Shown piece after piece: positions 7,699 through 17,700 of a stretch of 64,000 bases of DNA. Made by a program: the position numbers and the translations under genes. Location of the stretch: positions 95,058 through 159,057 of the forward strand of contig CASFPH010000001.1 of the NCBI GenBank assembly GCA_949296645.1, in the 5' to 3' direction. The notes under the pieces are model-generated. The model did no database searches. It was not told the origin of the DNA and saw nothing but the letters and a program-made list of their open reading frames with translations. Numbering within the stretch: the stretch's first letter is position 1; each line of letters begins with the position of its first letter. This DNA comes from an uncultured Bacteroidales bacterium. GTDB taxonomy: Bacteria; Bacteroidota; Bacteroidia; Bacteroidales; UBA932.

Positions 7699-10215
7699 TC
7701 ATCCGCATTTTGAATAACCGCAGTTCATGCAAGTAAGGCATCCTTCCTGATAAACCAGATTGTCAGAACCGCATTTCGTGCATTTCTTTCCTGTCTCATC
7801 CTTGGTACCGTCAGGAACATATCTCTTGAGGGCACGCTCGACACCGTTTTTCCAGGTATTGATATTGTCACTGTCCAGCGAAAGTCCGCCTACCAGATTG
7901 AGCACGTCCACAATAGGCATTCCGTTTCTGAGGACTCCTGAAATCAGTTTCGCATAGTTCCAGAATTCCTTGTCGAACATATGGGATATTCCGCCAACAA
8001 TCTGCTTGTACCCGTTCTTGTTAACATACTGGAAATCATATATCGTACGTCCGCCGTCATCCTTTTCTTTCACTATAAAGCCCTTTTCCACGGATTTTGG
8101 AATATTTATCGTATCCTCATCAGCAATACCGGTAAATATTTCGTAAGGAGTACCGTTAAGCTTTCCTACGAAAGCTATCCAGTTGTCGCTTCCGTTCTTG
8201 AACCTTATCACATCACACGCAAGTGCTTTCGGTCTCTTCTTCGGCCTGAGAACTTCCTTCTTTTCCTCTTTTGCGGAAACGAGCACTCCGGCCCTTGAAC
8301 CGTCCCTGTAAACGGTAACGCCCTTGCATCCGGATTCCCATGCCGTTCTGTATACTTCGGCAACAAGTTCTTCCGTAACGCTGTTAGGCAGATTTACGGT
8401 AACGCTTATGGAATGGTCGACCCATTTCTGAATCTTTCCCTGCATCTTGACCTTGGCAACCCAGTCTATATCGTTTGATGTCGCCTTGTAATAAGGAGAA
8501 CTCATTACAAGAGCCTCTATCTCGTCAAGACTCATTCCCCTTACCATGGATTCCGGATAACCATGCACCGTACACCATGTAAGGAACTTGTGATGGAACA
8601 CATAATATTCTTCCCAGCAGTCCCCCACTTCATCCCTGAATGTTATCACGACATTCTTGTCGTTAGGATTCACCTTGCGCCTTCTCTTGTAGAAAGGCAG
8701 GAAAACAGGCTCTATTCCGGAAGTAGTCTGTGTCATAAGGCTGGTTGTTCCGGTAGGAGCGATTGTAAGCATCGAAATGTTCCTTCTGCCCTTTTCAACC
8801 ATCATGGCGTACAGCTCGGGATCCTCTTTCCTTATCCTTGCAATCATCGGATTGTTTTCCTCCCTCTTCGCATCGTAAATAGGGAAGGCTCCCCTTTCGA
8901 ACGCCATGTTCACGGACTCCCTGTAAGCTTCGACAGCCAGAGTTTTCTGTATCTTCACCGCAAAGTTTATGGCTTCGTCGGAACCGTATGTCATCCCCAA
9001 TGCTGCAAGCATATCACCCTCTGCAGTTATACCGAGACCTGTACGGCGTCCGCCGGAAGATTTTTCCTTGATCTTTTCCCACAGTTCGAACTCGGTCCTT
9101 TTCACATCATCCGTTTCAGGATCGCTTTTTATCTTCTCAATGATGGCATCGATCTTCTCCATTTCAAGATCAACGAGATCATCCATCATCCTCATGGCAA
9201 CCGAAACATGTTCCTTGAAAAGATCCATGTTGAATTTCGCCTTTTCCGTAAAAGGATTTTCGACATATGAATAAAGATTCATCGCAATAAGACGGCATGA
9301 ATCATAAGGACACAACGGTATCTCTCCGCATGGATTCGTGCTTACGGTACGATATCCCAAATCCGCATAACAGTCAGCCACTGATTCCTTCAGAATCGTA
9401 TCCCAGAAAAGGACTCCAGGCTCAGCCGACTTCCACGCATTATGAATGATTTTCTTCCAGAGAAGCTGTGCATCTATCTCTTTTTCAACCTTCGGCTTAT
9501 CAGAATCAACCGGATATTTCTGAATATACTTCTTGCCTGAAAGGGCGGCATTCATAAATACATCATCCAGTTTCACGGAAACATTCGCACCGGTAACCTT
9601 TCCCTGTTCCATCTTCGCATCTATGAACTTTTCCGAATCAGGATGCTTTATGGAAATGGATAGCATAAGAGCCCCACGTCTTCCGTCCTGTGCTACCTCC
9701 CTCGTGGAGTTCGAATAACGCTCCATAAAAGGCACCACACCTGTCGAGGTTAGAGCACTGTTAAGGACAGGACTTCCAGCAGGCCTGATATGAGAAAGGT
9801 CATGTCCGACTCCTCCTCTTCGTTTCATCAGCTGCACCTGCTCTTCATCAATCTTCATTATACCGCCATACGAATCGGCTTCACCCTGATTTCCAATAAC
9901 AAAGCAATTGGAAAGGGACGCTATCTGGTTTGCATTACCGATTCCGGTCATCGGTCCTCCCTGAGGGACGATGTATCTGAAATGGTCGAGAAGTTCAAAA
10001 ATCCTTTCTTCCCCCAAAGGATTGGGATACTTGGCCTCTATTCTTGCAAATTCACGTGCAAGGCGCCTGTGCATGTCTTCAGGAGATCTCTCATAGATAT
10101 TTCCATAAGAGTCCTTCATTGCATACTTGTTTATCCACACGGAAGCTGCAAGCTCGTCCCCGCCGAAATAGGCAACGCTGGCTTCAAAAGCCTCCTGATA
10201 TGTAACTTTATCCAT
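7699..10215 (-). CDS. nrdJ: Adenosylcobalamin-dependent (class II) ribonucleoside-diphosphate reductase
   Basis: 838 residues. Family markers: the N-terminal SLSNCFVIG cysteine, QLMKRRGGVGHDLSHIRPAG, the active-site NPCGEIPLCPYDSC with Asn, Cys and Glu of the catalytic site, GGRRTGLGITAEGD, and MLTIAPTGTTSLM. The C-terminal end is a CxxC...CxxC zinc-ribbon-like tail (CTKCGSDNL through CMNCGYSKCG) whose cysteines re-reduce the active site in this family. No ATP-cone is seen at the N-terminus. It makes deoxynucleotides without oxygen but needs vitamin B12. The 108-bp gap upstream of it is too short for a cobalamin riboswitch. Last 4 bases from the ispE fusion, so a common transcript is likely. 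Confidence 0.95.
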   Translation of the reverse strand: MDKVTYQEAFEASVAYFGGDELAASVWINKYAMKDSYGNIYERSPEDMHRRLAREFARIEAKYPNPLGEERIFELLDHFRYIVPQGGPMTGIGNANQIASLSNCFVIGNQGEADSYGGIMKIDEEQVQLMKRRGGVGHDLSHIRPAGSPVLNSALTSTGVVPFMERYSNSTREVAQDGRRGALMLSISIKHPDSEKFIDAKMEQGKVTGANVSVKLDDVFMNAALSGKKYIQKYPVDSDKPKVEKEIDAQLLWKKIIHNAWKSAEPGVLFWDTILKESVADCYADLGYRTVSTNPCGEIPLCPYDSCRLIAMNLYSYVENPFTEKAKFNMDLFKEHVSVAMRMMDDLVDLEMEKIDAIIEKIKSDPETDDVKRTEFELWEKIKEKSSGGRRTGLGITAEGDMLAALGMTYGSDEAINFAVKIQKTLAVEAYRESVNMAFERGAFPIYDAKREENNPMIARIRKEDPELYAMMVEKGRRNISMLTIAPTGTTSLMTQTTSGIEPVFLPFYKRRRKVNPNDKNVVITFRDEVGDCWEEYYVFHHKFLTWCTVHGYPESMVRGMSLDEIEALVMSSPYYKATSNDIDWVAKVKMQGKIQKWVDHSISVTVNLPNSVTEELVAEVYRTAWESGCKGVTVYRDGSRAGVLVSAKEEKKEVLRPKKRPKALACDVIRFKNGSDNWIAFVGKLNGTPYEIFTGIADEDTINIPKSVEKGFIVKEKDDGGRTIYDFQYVNKNGYKQIVGGISHMFDKEFWNYAKLISGVLRNGMPIVDVLNLVGGLSLDSDNINTWKNGVERALKRYVPDGTKDETGKKCTKCGSDNLVYQEGCLTCMNCGYSKCG

Positions 10216-10323
10216 TATTGTATTTTATTGATTTTTCCTAAAAAAGTCATGCAATATAGCAAGAAATCCCTTTGCTTTTGAAAAAAAATTTCAACACTTT
10301 CATGCATACCGGCGACACAGGCC

Positions 10324-11367
10324 TCAACAGCAATTTCTGCTGCAGTTCGAGCATCTTGAAAATTCTCCCCTCAGACGTTTTTCCACAAGTGACGACAGTC
10401 TTTCCCTCAATTCCACATTACCTACCCTTTCCAGCACTTCATGGACAAAAGCAAGCTGCTGCAGGATCCTGGCTTCCCTGCTGGCTATTCCCCTTGACCT
10501 CATATAAAAGGCGGCCTCCTCATCAAGACGCCCTACAGTAGCGCCATGAGAACATTTTACGTCATCCGCATATATTTCGAGCTGCGGACGCGTATCTATT
10601 CTGGCATCGTCGGAAGCCAGGAGGTTATGGTTCGACTGCATTGCCTCTGTCTTCTGTGCATCGGGAGCCACATACACGATGCCGGAAAACTCAGCAGAAG
10701 AGTTATCATCGAGAATTCCCTTGAAAAGCTGGTTGCTTGTACAATAAGGCACATTATGATTCATTCTCACATCTGTTGAGTAGCGCTGGCTGCCATCGAC
10801 AAGATAAAGTCCTCCTATACGGCACTCGCAATGCTCACCGTCAAGATTCACCTTCACCTTGTTGTCTATCTCCCCGCCGTGAAGGGACACAAGACACATA
10901 TTCAGGCGGGCTCCCCTTTTCATACTTATATTGAAAACGGTCCTGTGCACCGCATCATTATGTTCGTTCTGCATAATTACCAGATCCAGGGAAGCATCCT
11001 CATCCAGTGTCATGTCCACCGTCTCCTCAGTAATATACCTGTCAAGCGTCATCGTATGCGAACACAACAGCAGCTTTGCCGAAGAATTTTCAGCAAGCCT
11101 TATCTCGTTTCTGAAAGAAAGCCGTTCAAGAGCCGAATCGTGCCTCACTGATATCATCTGGAGCACTTTCCCGGATTTCTCGTTTCTTCCAAGAGAAAAA
11201 CATACACCATTATCCGAGGAAACATATCCAGAAGACAGTGGAGCGTCCGACTCCAGTCTGCCGTCAACAAGGAACTGTTGCTCAGTATCCTGCATCGGAA
11301 CCCGGCACCGGAACTCCGCGGAATCCCTTATCCTGACTTCCGGAGCATATATATAATTGTCTTCCAT
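10324..11367 (-). CDS. sufD: Fe-S cluster assembly protein SufD (N-terminally short)
   Basis: I place the start at the ATG at 11367 (MEDNYIYAP), 10 bases after the sufC stop, giving 347 residues; an ATG at 11385 overlapping the sufC stop would add six. SufD is the partner of SufB and SufC in the scaffold complex. The conserved C-terminal half is complete: SNQLFKGILDD, NHNLLASDDARIDTRPQLEIYADDVKCSHGATVG (split here by function, His/Cys of the SufB-D interface), and RSRGIASREAR. The tail is cysteine-rich (RCSNCSRNCC), which other Bacteroidales SufD also tend to have. Compared with typical SufD of about 420-450 residues, roughly 100 N-terminal residues of the helical domain are absent. Confidence 0.9.
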   Translation of the reverse strand: MEDNYIYAPEVRIRDSAEFRCRVPMQDTEQQFLVDGRLESDAPLSSGYVSSDNGVCFSLGRNEKSGKVLQMISVRHDSALERLSFRNEIRLAENSSAKLLLCSHTMTLDRYITEETVDMTLDEDASLDLVIMQNEHNDAVHRTVFNISMKRGARLNMCLVSLHGGEIDNKVKVNLDGEHCECRIGGLYLVDGSQRYSTDVRMNHNVPYCTSNQLFKGILDDNSSAEFSGIVYVAPDAQKTEAMQSNHNLLASDDARIDTRPQLEIYADDVKCSHGATVGRLDEEAAFYMRSRGIASREARILQQLAFVHEVLERVGNVELRERLSSLVEKRLRGEFSRCSNCSRNCC

Positions 11368-11377
11368 ATCCGATTCC

Positions 11378-12121
11378 CTATGCATTAATAAGCCAGTCGT
11401 AACCTCTTTTCTCAACTTCGAGAGCAAGCTCCTTGCCTGCGGTCTTTATTATGCGTCCGTTATAAAGGACATGAACCACATCAGGCACAATATAATCAAG
11501 AAGCCTCTGATAATGCGTTATGACGATTGTTGCATTATCAGGACGTTTTAGTTTTGTGACACCTGTAGCAACGATACGCAACGCATCGACATCCAGTCCG
11601 CTGTCGGTTTCATCAAGAATGGCAAGCTTCGGCTCAAGCATAGCCATCTGGAATATTTCATTTCTTTTCTTCTCCCCTCCGGAAAAGCCGACGTTCACGC
11701 CTCTAGAAGAAAAGGAACTGTTCATTTCGACCACGGCCATCTTCTCTCTCATAAGCTTCAGAAATTCGGCGGATGATATCGGCTCAAGCCCCTTCTGGCG
11801 CCTGTGTTCGTTCAAGGCACTCTTCATGAAATTCACATTGGTAACTCCCGGTATCTCGATAGGATACTGGAATCCAAGAAAGATTCCCGCCCATGACCGT
11901 TCTTCCGGCGACATTTCAAGAAGATTCCTGCCCATGAAAGTCACTTCTCCAGAAGTCACCTCAAAAGTCTCCTTGCCTGCGAGCACCGAAGACAAGGTAC
12001 TTTTTCCGGAACCGTTAGGTCCCATTATGGCATGCACCTCACCCGCATTAACCGTGAGATTTATGCCCTTCAATATTTCCTTCCCGTTTACGGAAGCATG
12101 CAAATCCTTTATACTCAACAT
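11378..12121 (-). CDS. sufC: Fe-S cluster assembly ATPase SufC
   Basis: 247 residues from the ATG at 12121 (MLSIKDLHAS); an extension further upstream would overlap sufB and has no family similarity. Walker A is GPNGSGKST (about residue 35), the Q-loop is in FLGFQYPIEIPGV, the ABC signature is GFSGGEKKR and Walker B is LAILDETDSGLD, all as in SufC. It powers the SufBCD scaffold on which Fe-S clusters are built. 31 bases separate it from sufB upstream and sufD follows directly. Confidence 0.97.
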   Translation of the reverse strand: MLSIKDLHASVNGKEILKGINLTVNAGEVHAIMGPNGSGKSTLSSVLAGKETFEVTSGEVTFMGRNLLEMSPEERSWAGIFLGFQYPIEIPGVTNVNFMKSALNEHRRQKGLEPISSAEFLKLMREKMAVVEMNSSFSSRGVNVGFSGGEKKRNEIFQMAMLEPKLAILDETDSGLDVDALRIVATGVTKLKRPDNATIVITHYQRLLDYIVPDVVHVLYNGRIIKTAGKELALEVEKRGYDWLINA

Positions 12122-12152
12122 ATTTCTATCATTTTTCCATTCAACATAACTC

Positions 12153-13589
12153 TTACCCCACACTTCCTTCGAGTGACACCTGCAGAAGTTTCTGGGCTTC
12201 GACCGCAAATTCCATCGGAAGCTGATTTATCACCTCTCTGGCATATCCGTTGACTATAAGTCCCACTGCATCTTCCTCGCGTATCCCCCTCTGTCTGCAG
12301 TAAAACAGCTGGTCCTCGCTGATTTTTGATGTAGTGGCCTCGTGTTCAAGCACTGCCGTTCTGTTGTCGCTTTCTATGTACGGGAAGGTATGCGCTCCGC
12401 ATTTGTCCCCCAGAAGAAGGCTGTCGCACTGGGAAAAGTTCCTTGCGCCTTCCGCACTTTTAAGCACCTTGACAAGTCCCCTGTAGGAATTCTGGCTGTT
12501 GCCGGCGGATATTCCCTTGCTTATTATGCGGCTTCTGGTATTCCTGCCGATATGTATCATCTTGGTTCCGGTATCGGCCTGCTGATAGTTGTTGGTAACG
12601 GCCACCGAATAAAATTCCGAAACTGAATTGTCACCTTTGAGCACTGTACTCGGATATTTCCAGGTTATTGCGGAACCGGTCTCCACCTGGGTCCAGAAAA
12701 GACGGCTGTTCTCTCCCTTGCAGAGGCCTCTTTTCGTCACGAAATTGAATATGCCTCCCTTACCGTCCCTGTCACCCGGATACCAGTTCTGCACCGTAGA
12801 ATACTTGACTTCGGCATCTTTCAGCACTACTATTTCAACCACAGCCGCATGCAGCTGATTCTCATCTCTCTGCGGAGCCGTACACCCTTCAAGATAACTT
12901 ACATACGAACCCTCGTCAGCCACGATCAGGGTTCTCTCGAACTGGCCTGTGCCGCGGGCATTTATCCTGAAATAACTTGAAAGTTCCATAGGACATCTTA
13001 CACCCTTGGGAATATAACAGAAAGAACCGTCGCTGAAAACAGCCGAATTCAATGCCGAAAAGAAATTGTCACCTACCGGCACCACCGATGCCAGATACTT
13101 TTTCACAAGATCCGGATAATCCCTGACCGCCTCGGAAAATGAGCAGAATATTATTCCCTTTTCCGCCAGCGCCTCCCGGAATGTCGTTTTAACCGAAACC
13201 GAATCGAAAACCGCATCGACAGCCATTCCTGCAAGCACGTTCCTCTCATGGAGCGGTATACCCAGCTTGTCGAAAGTGGCCTGAAGCTCCGGATCTATTT
13301 CCTGACTTCCTTTCCCTGTCTTCTTTTTCGGAGACGCATAATATATTATATCCTGATAATCTATTTCCGGTATGTTCAGATGCGCCCAGCCAGGCATTGT
13401 CATTGTCTGCCATTTTCTGAAAGCCTTAAGTCTGAAATCCAGAAGCCATTCGGGCTCTTCCTTTCTTGCGGATATCATACGGATTATATCCTCATTCAGT
13501 CCCTTGGGAATGAATTCCTGTTCGAGGTCGGTAGTAAAACCGTGCTGATATTCACTCTGCGTAATAGTCTGAATTATATCCTGACTCAT
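12153..13589 (-). CDS. sufB: Fe-S cluster assembly scaffold SufB
   Basis: 478 residues from the ATG at 13589 (MSQDIIQTI); a TTG three codons upstream is in frame but less likely. SufB is the cluster-bearing scaffold subunit. Conserved stretches include RPMPGWAHL-like [57 protein letters not shown] (fragments quoted by motif) and [17 protein letters not shown] with the C-terminal [16 protein letters not shown]. First gene of a leftward run sufB-sufC-sufD-nrdJ-ispE fusion-SDR. Confidence 0.97.
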   Translation of the reverse strand: MSQDIIQTITQSEYQHGFTTDLEQEFIPKGLNEDIIRMISARKEEPEWLLDFRLKAFRKWQTMTMPGWAHLNIPEIDYQDIIYYASPKKKTGKGSQEIDPELQATFDKLGIPLHERNVLAGMAVDAVFDSVSVKTTFREALAEKGIIFCSFSEAVRDYPDLVKKYLASVVPVGDNFFSALNSAVFSDGSFCYIPKGVRCPMELSSYFRINARGTGQFERTLIVADEGSYVSYLEGCTAPQRDENQLHAAVVEIVVLKDAEVKYSTVQNWYPGDRDGKGGIFNFVTKRGLCKGENSRLFWTQVETGSAITWKYPSTVLKGDNSVSEFYSVAVTNNYQQADTGTKMIHIGRNTRSRIISKGISAGNSQNSYRGLVKVLKSAEGARNFSQCDSLLLGDKCGAHTFPYIESDNRTAVLEHEATTSKISEDQLFYCRQRGIREEDAVGLIVNGYAREVINQLPMEFAVEAQKLLQVSLEGSVG

Positions 13590-13603
13590 TATACTCAATT
13601 ATG

Positions 13604-13635
13604 TTTCATTAATCCTGCAAAGATAACTATTTTTG
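13604..13635 (+). promoter_or_regulatory. Promoter for ThiL-like gene
   Basis: TATTTTTG at 13628-13635 with TTTC at 13604-13607 exactly 20 bases upstream, close to the TTTG-N19/20-TAnnTTTG consensus. The ATG of the gene is 33 bases downstream. Confidence 0.6.
13618..13625 (-). promoter_or_regulatory. Promoter -7 box for suf operon
   Basis: Minus strand reads TATCTTTG, a perfect TAnnTTTG, about 28 bases upstream of the sufB ATG. It abuts the divergent box at 13628-13635, so the two transcription starts probably compete. Confidence 0.6.
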
Positions 13636-13668
13636 CATAAATAAACCGTACATTTAAAACAGCATATC

Positions 13669-14694
13669 ATGGCACAGACAGAAAGAAACGAAACCAAAAG
13701 ACGTGAGATTTCCGAAACAGGCAAGATGGCCACTTTATCCGGTCTTTTTGAAGGCACAGGCTTCAAAAACGAAGAAGTTCTGACTCTCCCGGACACCATC
13801 GGAGGGGAAAAAGCCCTCTGGTCATCGGTTCAGAAATCCCACCTTGAAGGCATCGACTTCGATCTCGTCTATACACCATTAAAACACCTGGGATACAAAA
13901 TTGTTCTGTCAGCCGCAGGGCCGCTTCTGGCAAAAGGATTTTCGCCGTATTCTATATCGGTAAACATGGGTCTGTCCAAAAGGTTCTTCCATGAAGATGT
14001 CGATAATATATGGACAGGGATTGTCGCGGCAGCAAAAGAACACAAGATAGAAAAGATATCGCTTGACCTTAATCCTTCTATGACCGGACTCGCCATCAGC
14101 ATTTCTGCACAGGGTTACAGACTGGATAAAAGCGGAGTCGTACCGGAAATGACAAAGACAGACCTGATATGCATAACAGGCAATCTCGGTGCAGCATATA
14201 TGGGACTGCATGTACTTGAAAGGGAAAAAGCAGCATTCACAGGCAATGAGGAAAAACAGCCTGACCTGGCCCCTTACAAATTTCTTCTGGCCGAATACCT
14301 GAGTCCTCAGATCAGAAGGGAGATGTTCGACGTCATGGCCAAGGAGAATATAATCCCGTCATCTGGCTATTTCATCACAAAGGGGCTTGCCGATATCCTG
14401 AAAAGGATAGAGGACGAAAAAGGATTCTGCTCAAGAATATACCTTGAAAAGATTCCGATAGCGCAACAGACATTCAGGATGGCTGAAGAAATAAACATGG
14501 ATGCCATCACAGCGGCTCTCAACGGAGGAGACGACTATAAGTTCCTTTTCACGTTCCCGGTAACGATGCATGAAAAGATTGCAAGGGAACTGCCCGATTT
14601 CGACATAATAGGGCATTTATGCGAAAAGGGAAGCGGCAACTATCTCGTGACACCTGAAGGTTCCGCTCTGGAAATAAAGGCACAGGGATGGTAG
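13669..14694 (+). CDS. AIR synthase/ThiL-like protein, probably catalytically degenerate
   Basis: 341 residues. The overall order of motifs is that of thiamine-monophosphate kinase and PurM-fold enzymes: a HLEGIDF segment where ThiL has a DMLVEGVHF-type motif, a LGYKIVLSAAG stretch where ThiL has LGYKALAVNLSD, ITGNLGAAYMGLHVL, and NGGDDYKFLFTFP near the C-terminus (ThiL GGEDYELLFT). The N-terminal GDDAAV Mg-ATP motif is absent and the aspartates of the following motifs are replaced (D to K, SD to GP, GD to GA). I infer a PurM-fold protein that no longer binds Mg-ATP in the ThiL way. No thiamine genes are nearby. It ends 6 bases from the converging dnaE. Confidence 0.7.
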   Translation: MAQTERNETKRREISETGKMATLSGLFEGTGFKNEEVLTLPDTIGGEKALWSSVQKSHLEGIDFDLVYTPLKHLGYKIVLSAAGPLLAKGFSPYSISVNMGLSKRFFHEDVDNIWTGIVAAAKEHKIEKISLDLNPSMTGLAISISAQGYRLDKSGVVPEMTKTDLICITGNLGAAYMGLHVLEREKAAFTGNEEKQPDLAPYKFLLAEYLSPQIRREMFDVMAKENIIPSSGYFITKGLADILKRIEDEKGFCSRIYLEKIPIAQQTFRMAEEINMDAITAALNGGDDYKFLFTFPVTMHEKIARELPDFDIIGHLCEKGSGNYLVTPEGSALEIKAQGW

Positions 14695-14700
14695 CGGTTT

Positions 14701-17700
14701 TCAGAAAGCCATATCCTTGACTATACTGTATTCCAGTCCGGTAGTGTCAAGATAACCCATAAAGTCATCCGTAGGTGCCACAGCATACTTCTTCGAAAAG
14801 AACTCGACATTAAGTCTGTTTGAATAATCCAGTATATTCAACACAAGAAGGGCTTTTCCATGATTATGCTTCAATGCCTGCTTCAATGAAGACCTGAAAC
14901 CTGAATTGATCCTTTCAACAGGCAGATTTATCCTGATTTCCTTCACAAAACTTTCTTTTGTGTTCGAAAGCAGCATCATGCCGCGCACCTTCAGCTCATA
15001 TTCGGTTTTCTCACCCTTTTCCTCGGCATTTCTCGCCGCAGCAAATCCGAATTTGGGAGCTATGCCACATTTAAGCAGAAGCGGCATCCCTTCCTGGGCA
15101 TACTGCATGTACTGTTCATAATCCTTTCCAAAAAGAGAAAACGACGAAGAACCGGAATAATCCTCAATTGTAAACGTACAGAACGGTTTGCCGCTCTTTT
15201 TAGAAGTCGACTGCCTTACGGAAGTAACAAGCCCGGCTATCGTCACTTCCCTGTTCTGCATCGAAGTATCCCCGGAATTGACCGCAGACACCATATCCAG
15301 AACCTGCGAGATACCCGCACTTGCAAAATTCTTCATCTCGAACCTGTAGGCATCAAGAGGGTGAGCCGAAAGATACATGCCGACAAGTTCCTTCTCCTTC
15401 TTCAGAAACTCAAGATCATTATATTCCGTAACGACAGGGATTGCCGGCGGAACAGGCTTTATCGTTTCACAATCCCCGAAAAGCGATGCCCCTGCGGAAG
15501 CGGAATCGTTCTGCACCTTGTTTCCGAATCTCATAAGAGATTCAAGGAATGTCTCGCCTTTAGAATCCGTAACTGAAAATACAGCCCTGTTCACATCCTT
15601 GAAACAGTCGAACGCCCCTGAATAGACAAGAGATTCAACCGTACGTTTGTTGACTGAATTAAGATTCACCCTTGATACGAAATCGAAAATATCCGTAAAG
15701 AGTCCCCCTGATTCCCTCGCCGCTATAATCGAATCCACGGCAGAACCTCCGACTCCCTTGACTCCCGCCATTCCGAAACGAATGTTTCCGTCCTTGTTCA
15801 CCGTAAAGGAATTGGAACTTTCATTCACATCCGGGCCAAGCACCGCAATCCCCATTTTCCTGCACTCATCCATGAGCTTGGTGATTTCAGTAATATCATT
15901 CAGGTTCTTGCTCAGGGTTGCTGCCATATACTCGGCAGGATAGTTGGCTTTCAGGAATGCCGTCTGATAACCTACCCATGCATAACATGTAGCATGGGAT
16001 TTGTTGAATGCATATTGTGCAAAAGCCTCCCAATCCTTCCATATCTTTTCCAGCATTTCGGCTGAATGGCCGTTCTTCTGACCGCCTTCCATAAACAGGG
16101 TCTTAAGCTCGGCCATCTTGTCCGCAAGCTTCTTACCCATAGCCTTCCTCAATCCGTCCGCCTGGCCTTTGGTAAACCCGGCAAGTTTCTGGGACAGAAG
16201 CATCACCTGCTCCTGATATACAGTAATACCGTAAGTATCGGACAAATATTCTTCCATCTCCGGAAGATCGTATTCTATCGGCTTCTTGCCGTTCTTTCTG
16301 TCTACGAAATCAGGTATATATTCCAGAGGGCCCGGTCGGTAGAGAGCATTCATGGCTATCAGATCCTCGAACCTCGTTGGTTTCAGTTCCCTGAGCCATT
16401 TCTTCATTCCGTCCGACTCGAACTGGAACGTACCTGTAGTATCACCGCGTCCGAAAAGATCGTATGTAGCCTGGTCCGTAAGGGAAATCCTGGAGACATC
16501 CAGGTCTATTCCCCTTGACTTTTTTATATTGGAGACAGTATCCTTTATTATCGAAAGGGTCTTGAGGCCGAGGAAGTCCATCTTGAGCATTCCCACCTCT
16601 TCGATATACGATCCTTCATATTGGGACACCCACATATCCGCACCTGTATCCTTGTCCTTCGCTATGGAAATGGGAATGAAATTGGTAAGGTCATCCCTGC
16701 CGATAAGTATCGCACAGGCATGCACACCAGTATTGCGTACGGTTCCCTCCAGTCTCTTTGCATATTCTATAGTGTCATGCAGTATCTTGTTGTCGGAATT
16801 ATAAGCCTCCTTGATCTCGGGAACATACTTTATGCAATTTGGGATATTTACCTTGGGCGGCTTGTCCTTACCTTCCTCATTGAACGTGAACTTGTCAGGT
16901 ATGGCCTTGGTCAACCTGTCGGATTCGGAAAGGGGAAGCTGCTGTATTCGCGCCACATCCTTTATGGCGCTTTTGGTAGCCATAGTTCCGAAAGTAATCA
17001 CATGAGACACATGGTCTTTTCCGTATTTCTGCTCCACATACTCCAGGACACGGCTTCTTCCGTCATCGTCGAAATCTATATCTATATCCGGCATGGATAT
17101 TCGGTCCGGATTCAGGAATCTCTCGAAGAGAAGGTCATACTTGACAGGATCTATCTGGGTTATTCCGAGACAGTATGCCACCACCGAACCGGCTGCAGAA
17201 CCTCTGCCGGGTCCCACTGAAACGCCCATGTTCCTTGCCGCATTGATGAAATCCTGAACTATGAGGAAATAATCCGGGAATCCCATTTTCTTTATGGTCG
17301 CAAGCTCGAAATCTATTCGTTCGGTATGCACTGGGGAAAGATCCTCACCGTAGTTTTTTCTCGCTCCTTCATAAGTCAGATGCCTGAGATATGCATTGGA
17401 ATCCTCGAATTCCGCCGGAATAGGAAAATTCGGCATGATAGGCTTCGAATCTATATTGTATACCTCAACCTTATCCGCTATCTCCAATGTATTTTCAAGA
17501 ATTTCAGGATGATCGGAAAATATTTCCGACATTTCCTCCGTCGTCTTCAGATATTCCTGCCATGTATAACGCAACCTGTCCGGATCATCATAGTTGGCAT
17601 TGGTCGTAAGACATATCAGTCTGTCATGTGCAGGCGCATCTTCCTTTGAAACAAAATGCACGTCATTCGTCGCGATACATTTCACGCCATGCTTCGCAGC

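Noticed and set aside
10216..10323. Cobalamin riboswitch before the B12-dependent nrdJ
   Set aside because: Only 108 bases separate sufD and nrdJ, and the sequence is A/T-rich without the conserved B12-box pattern.
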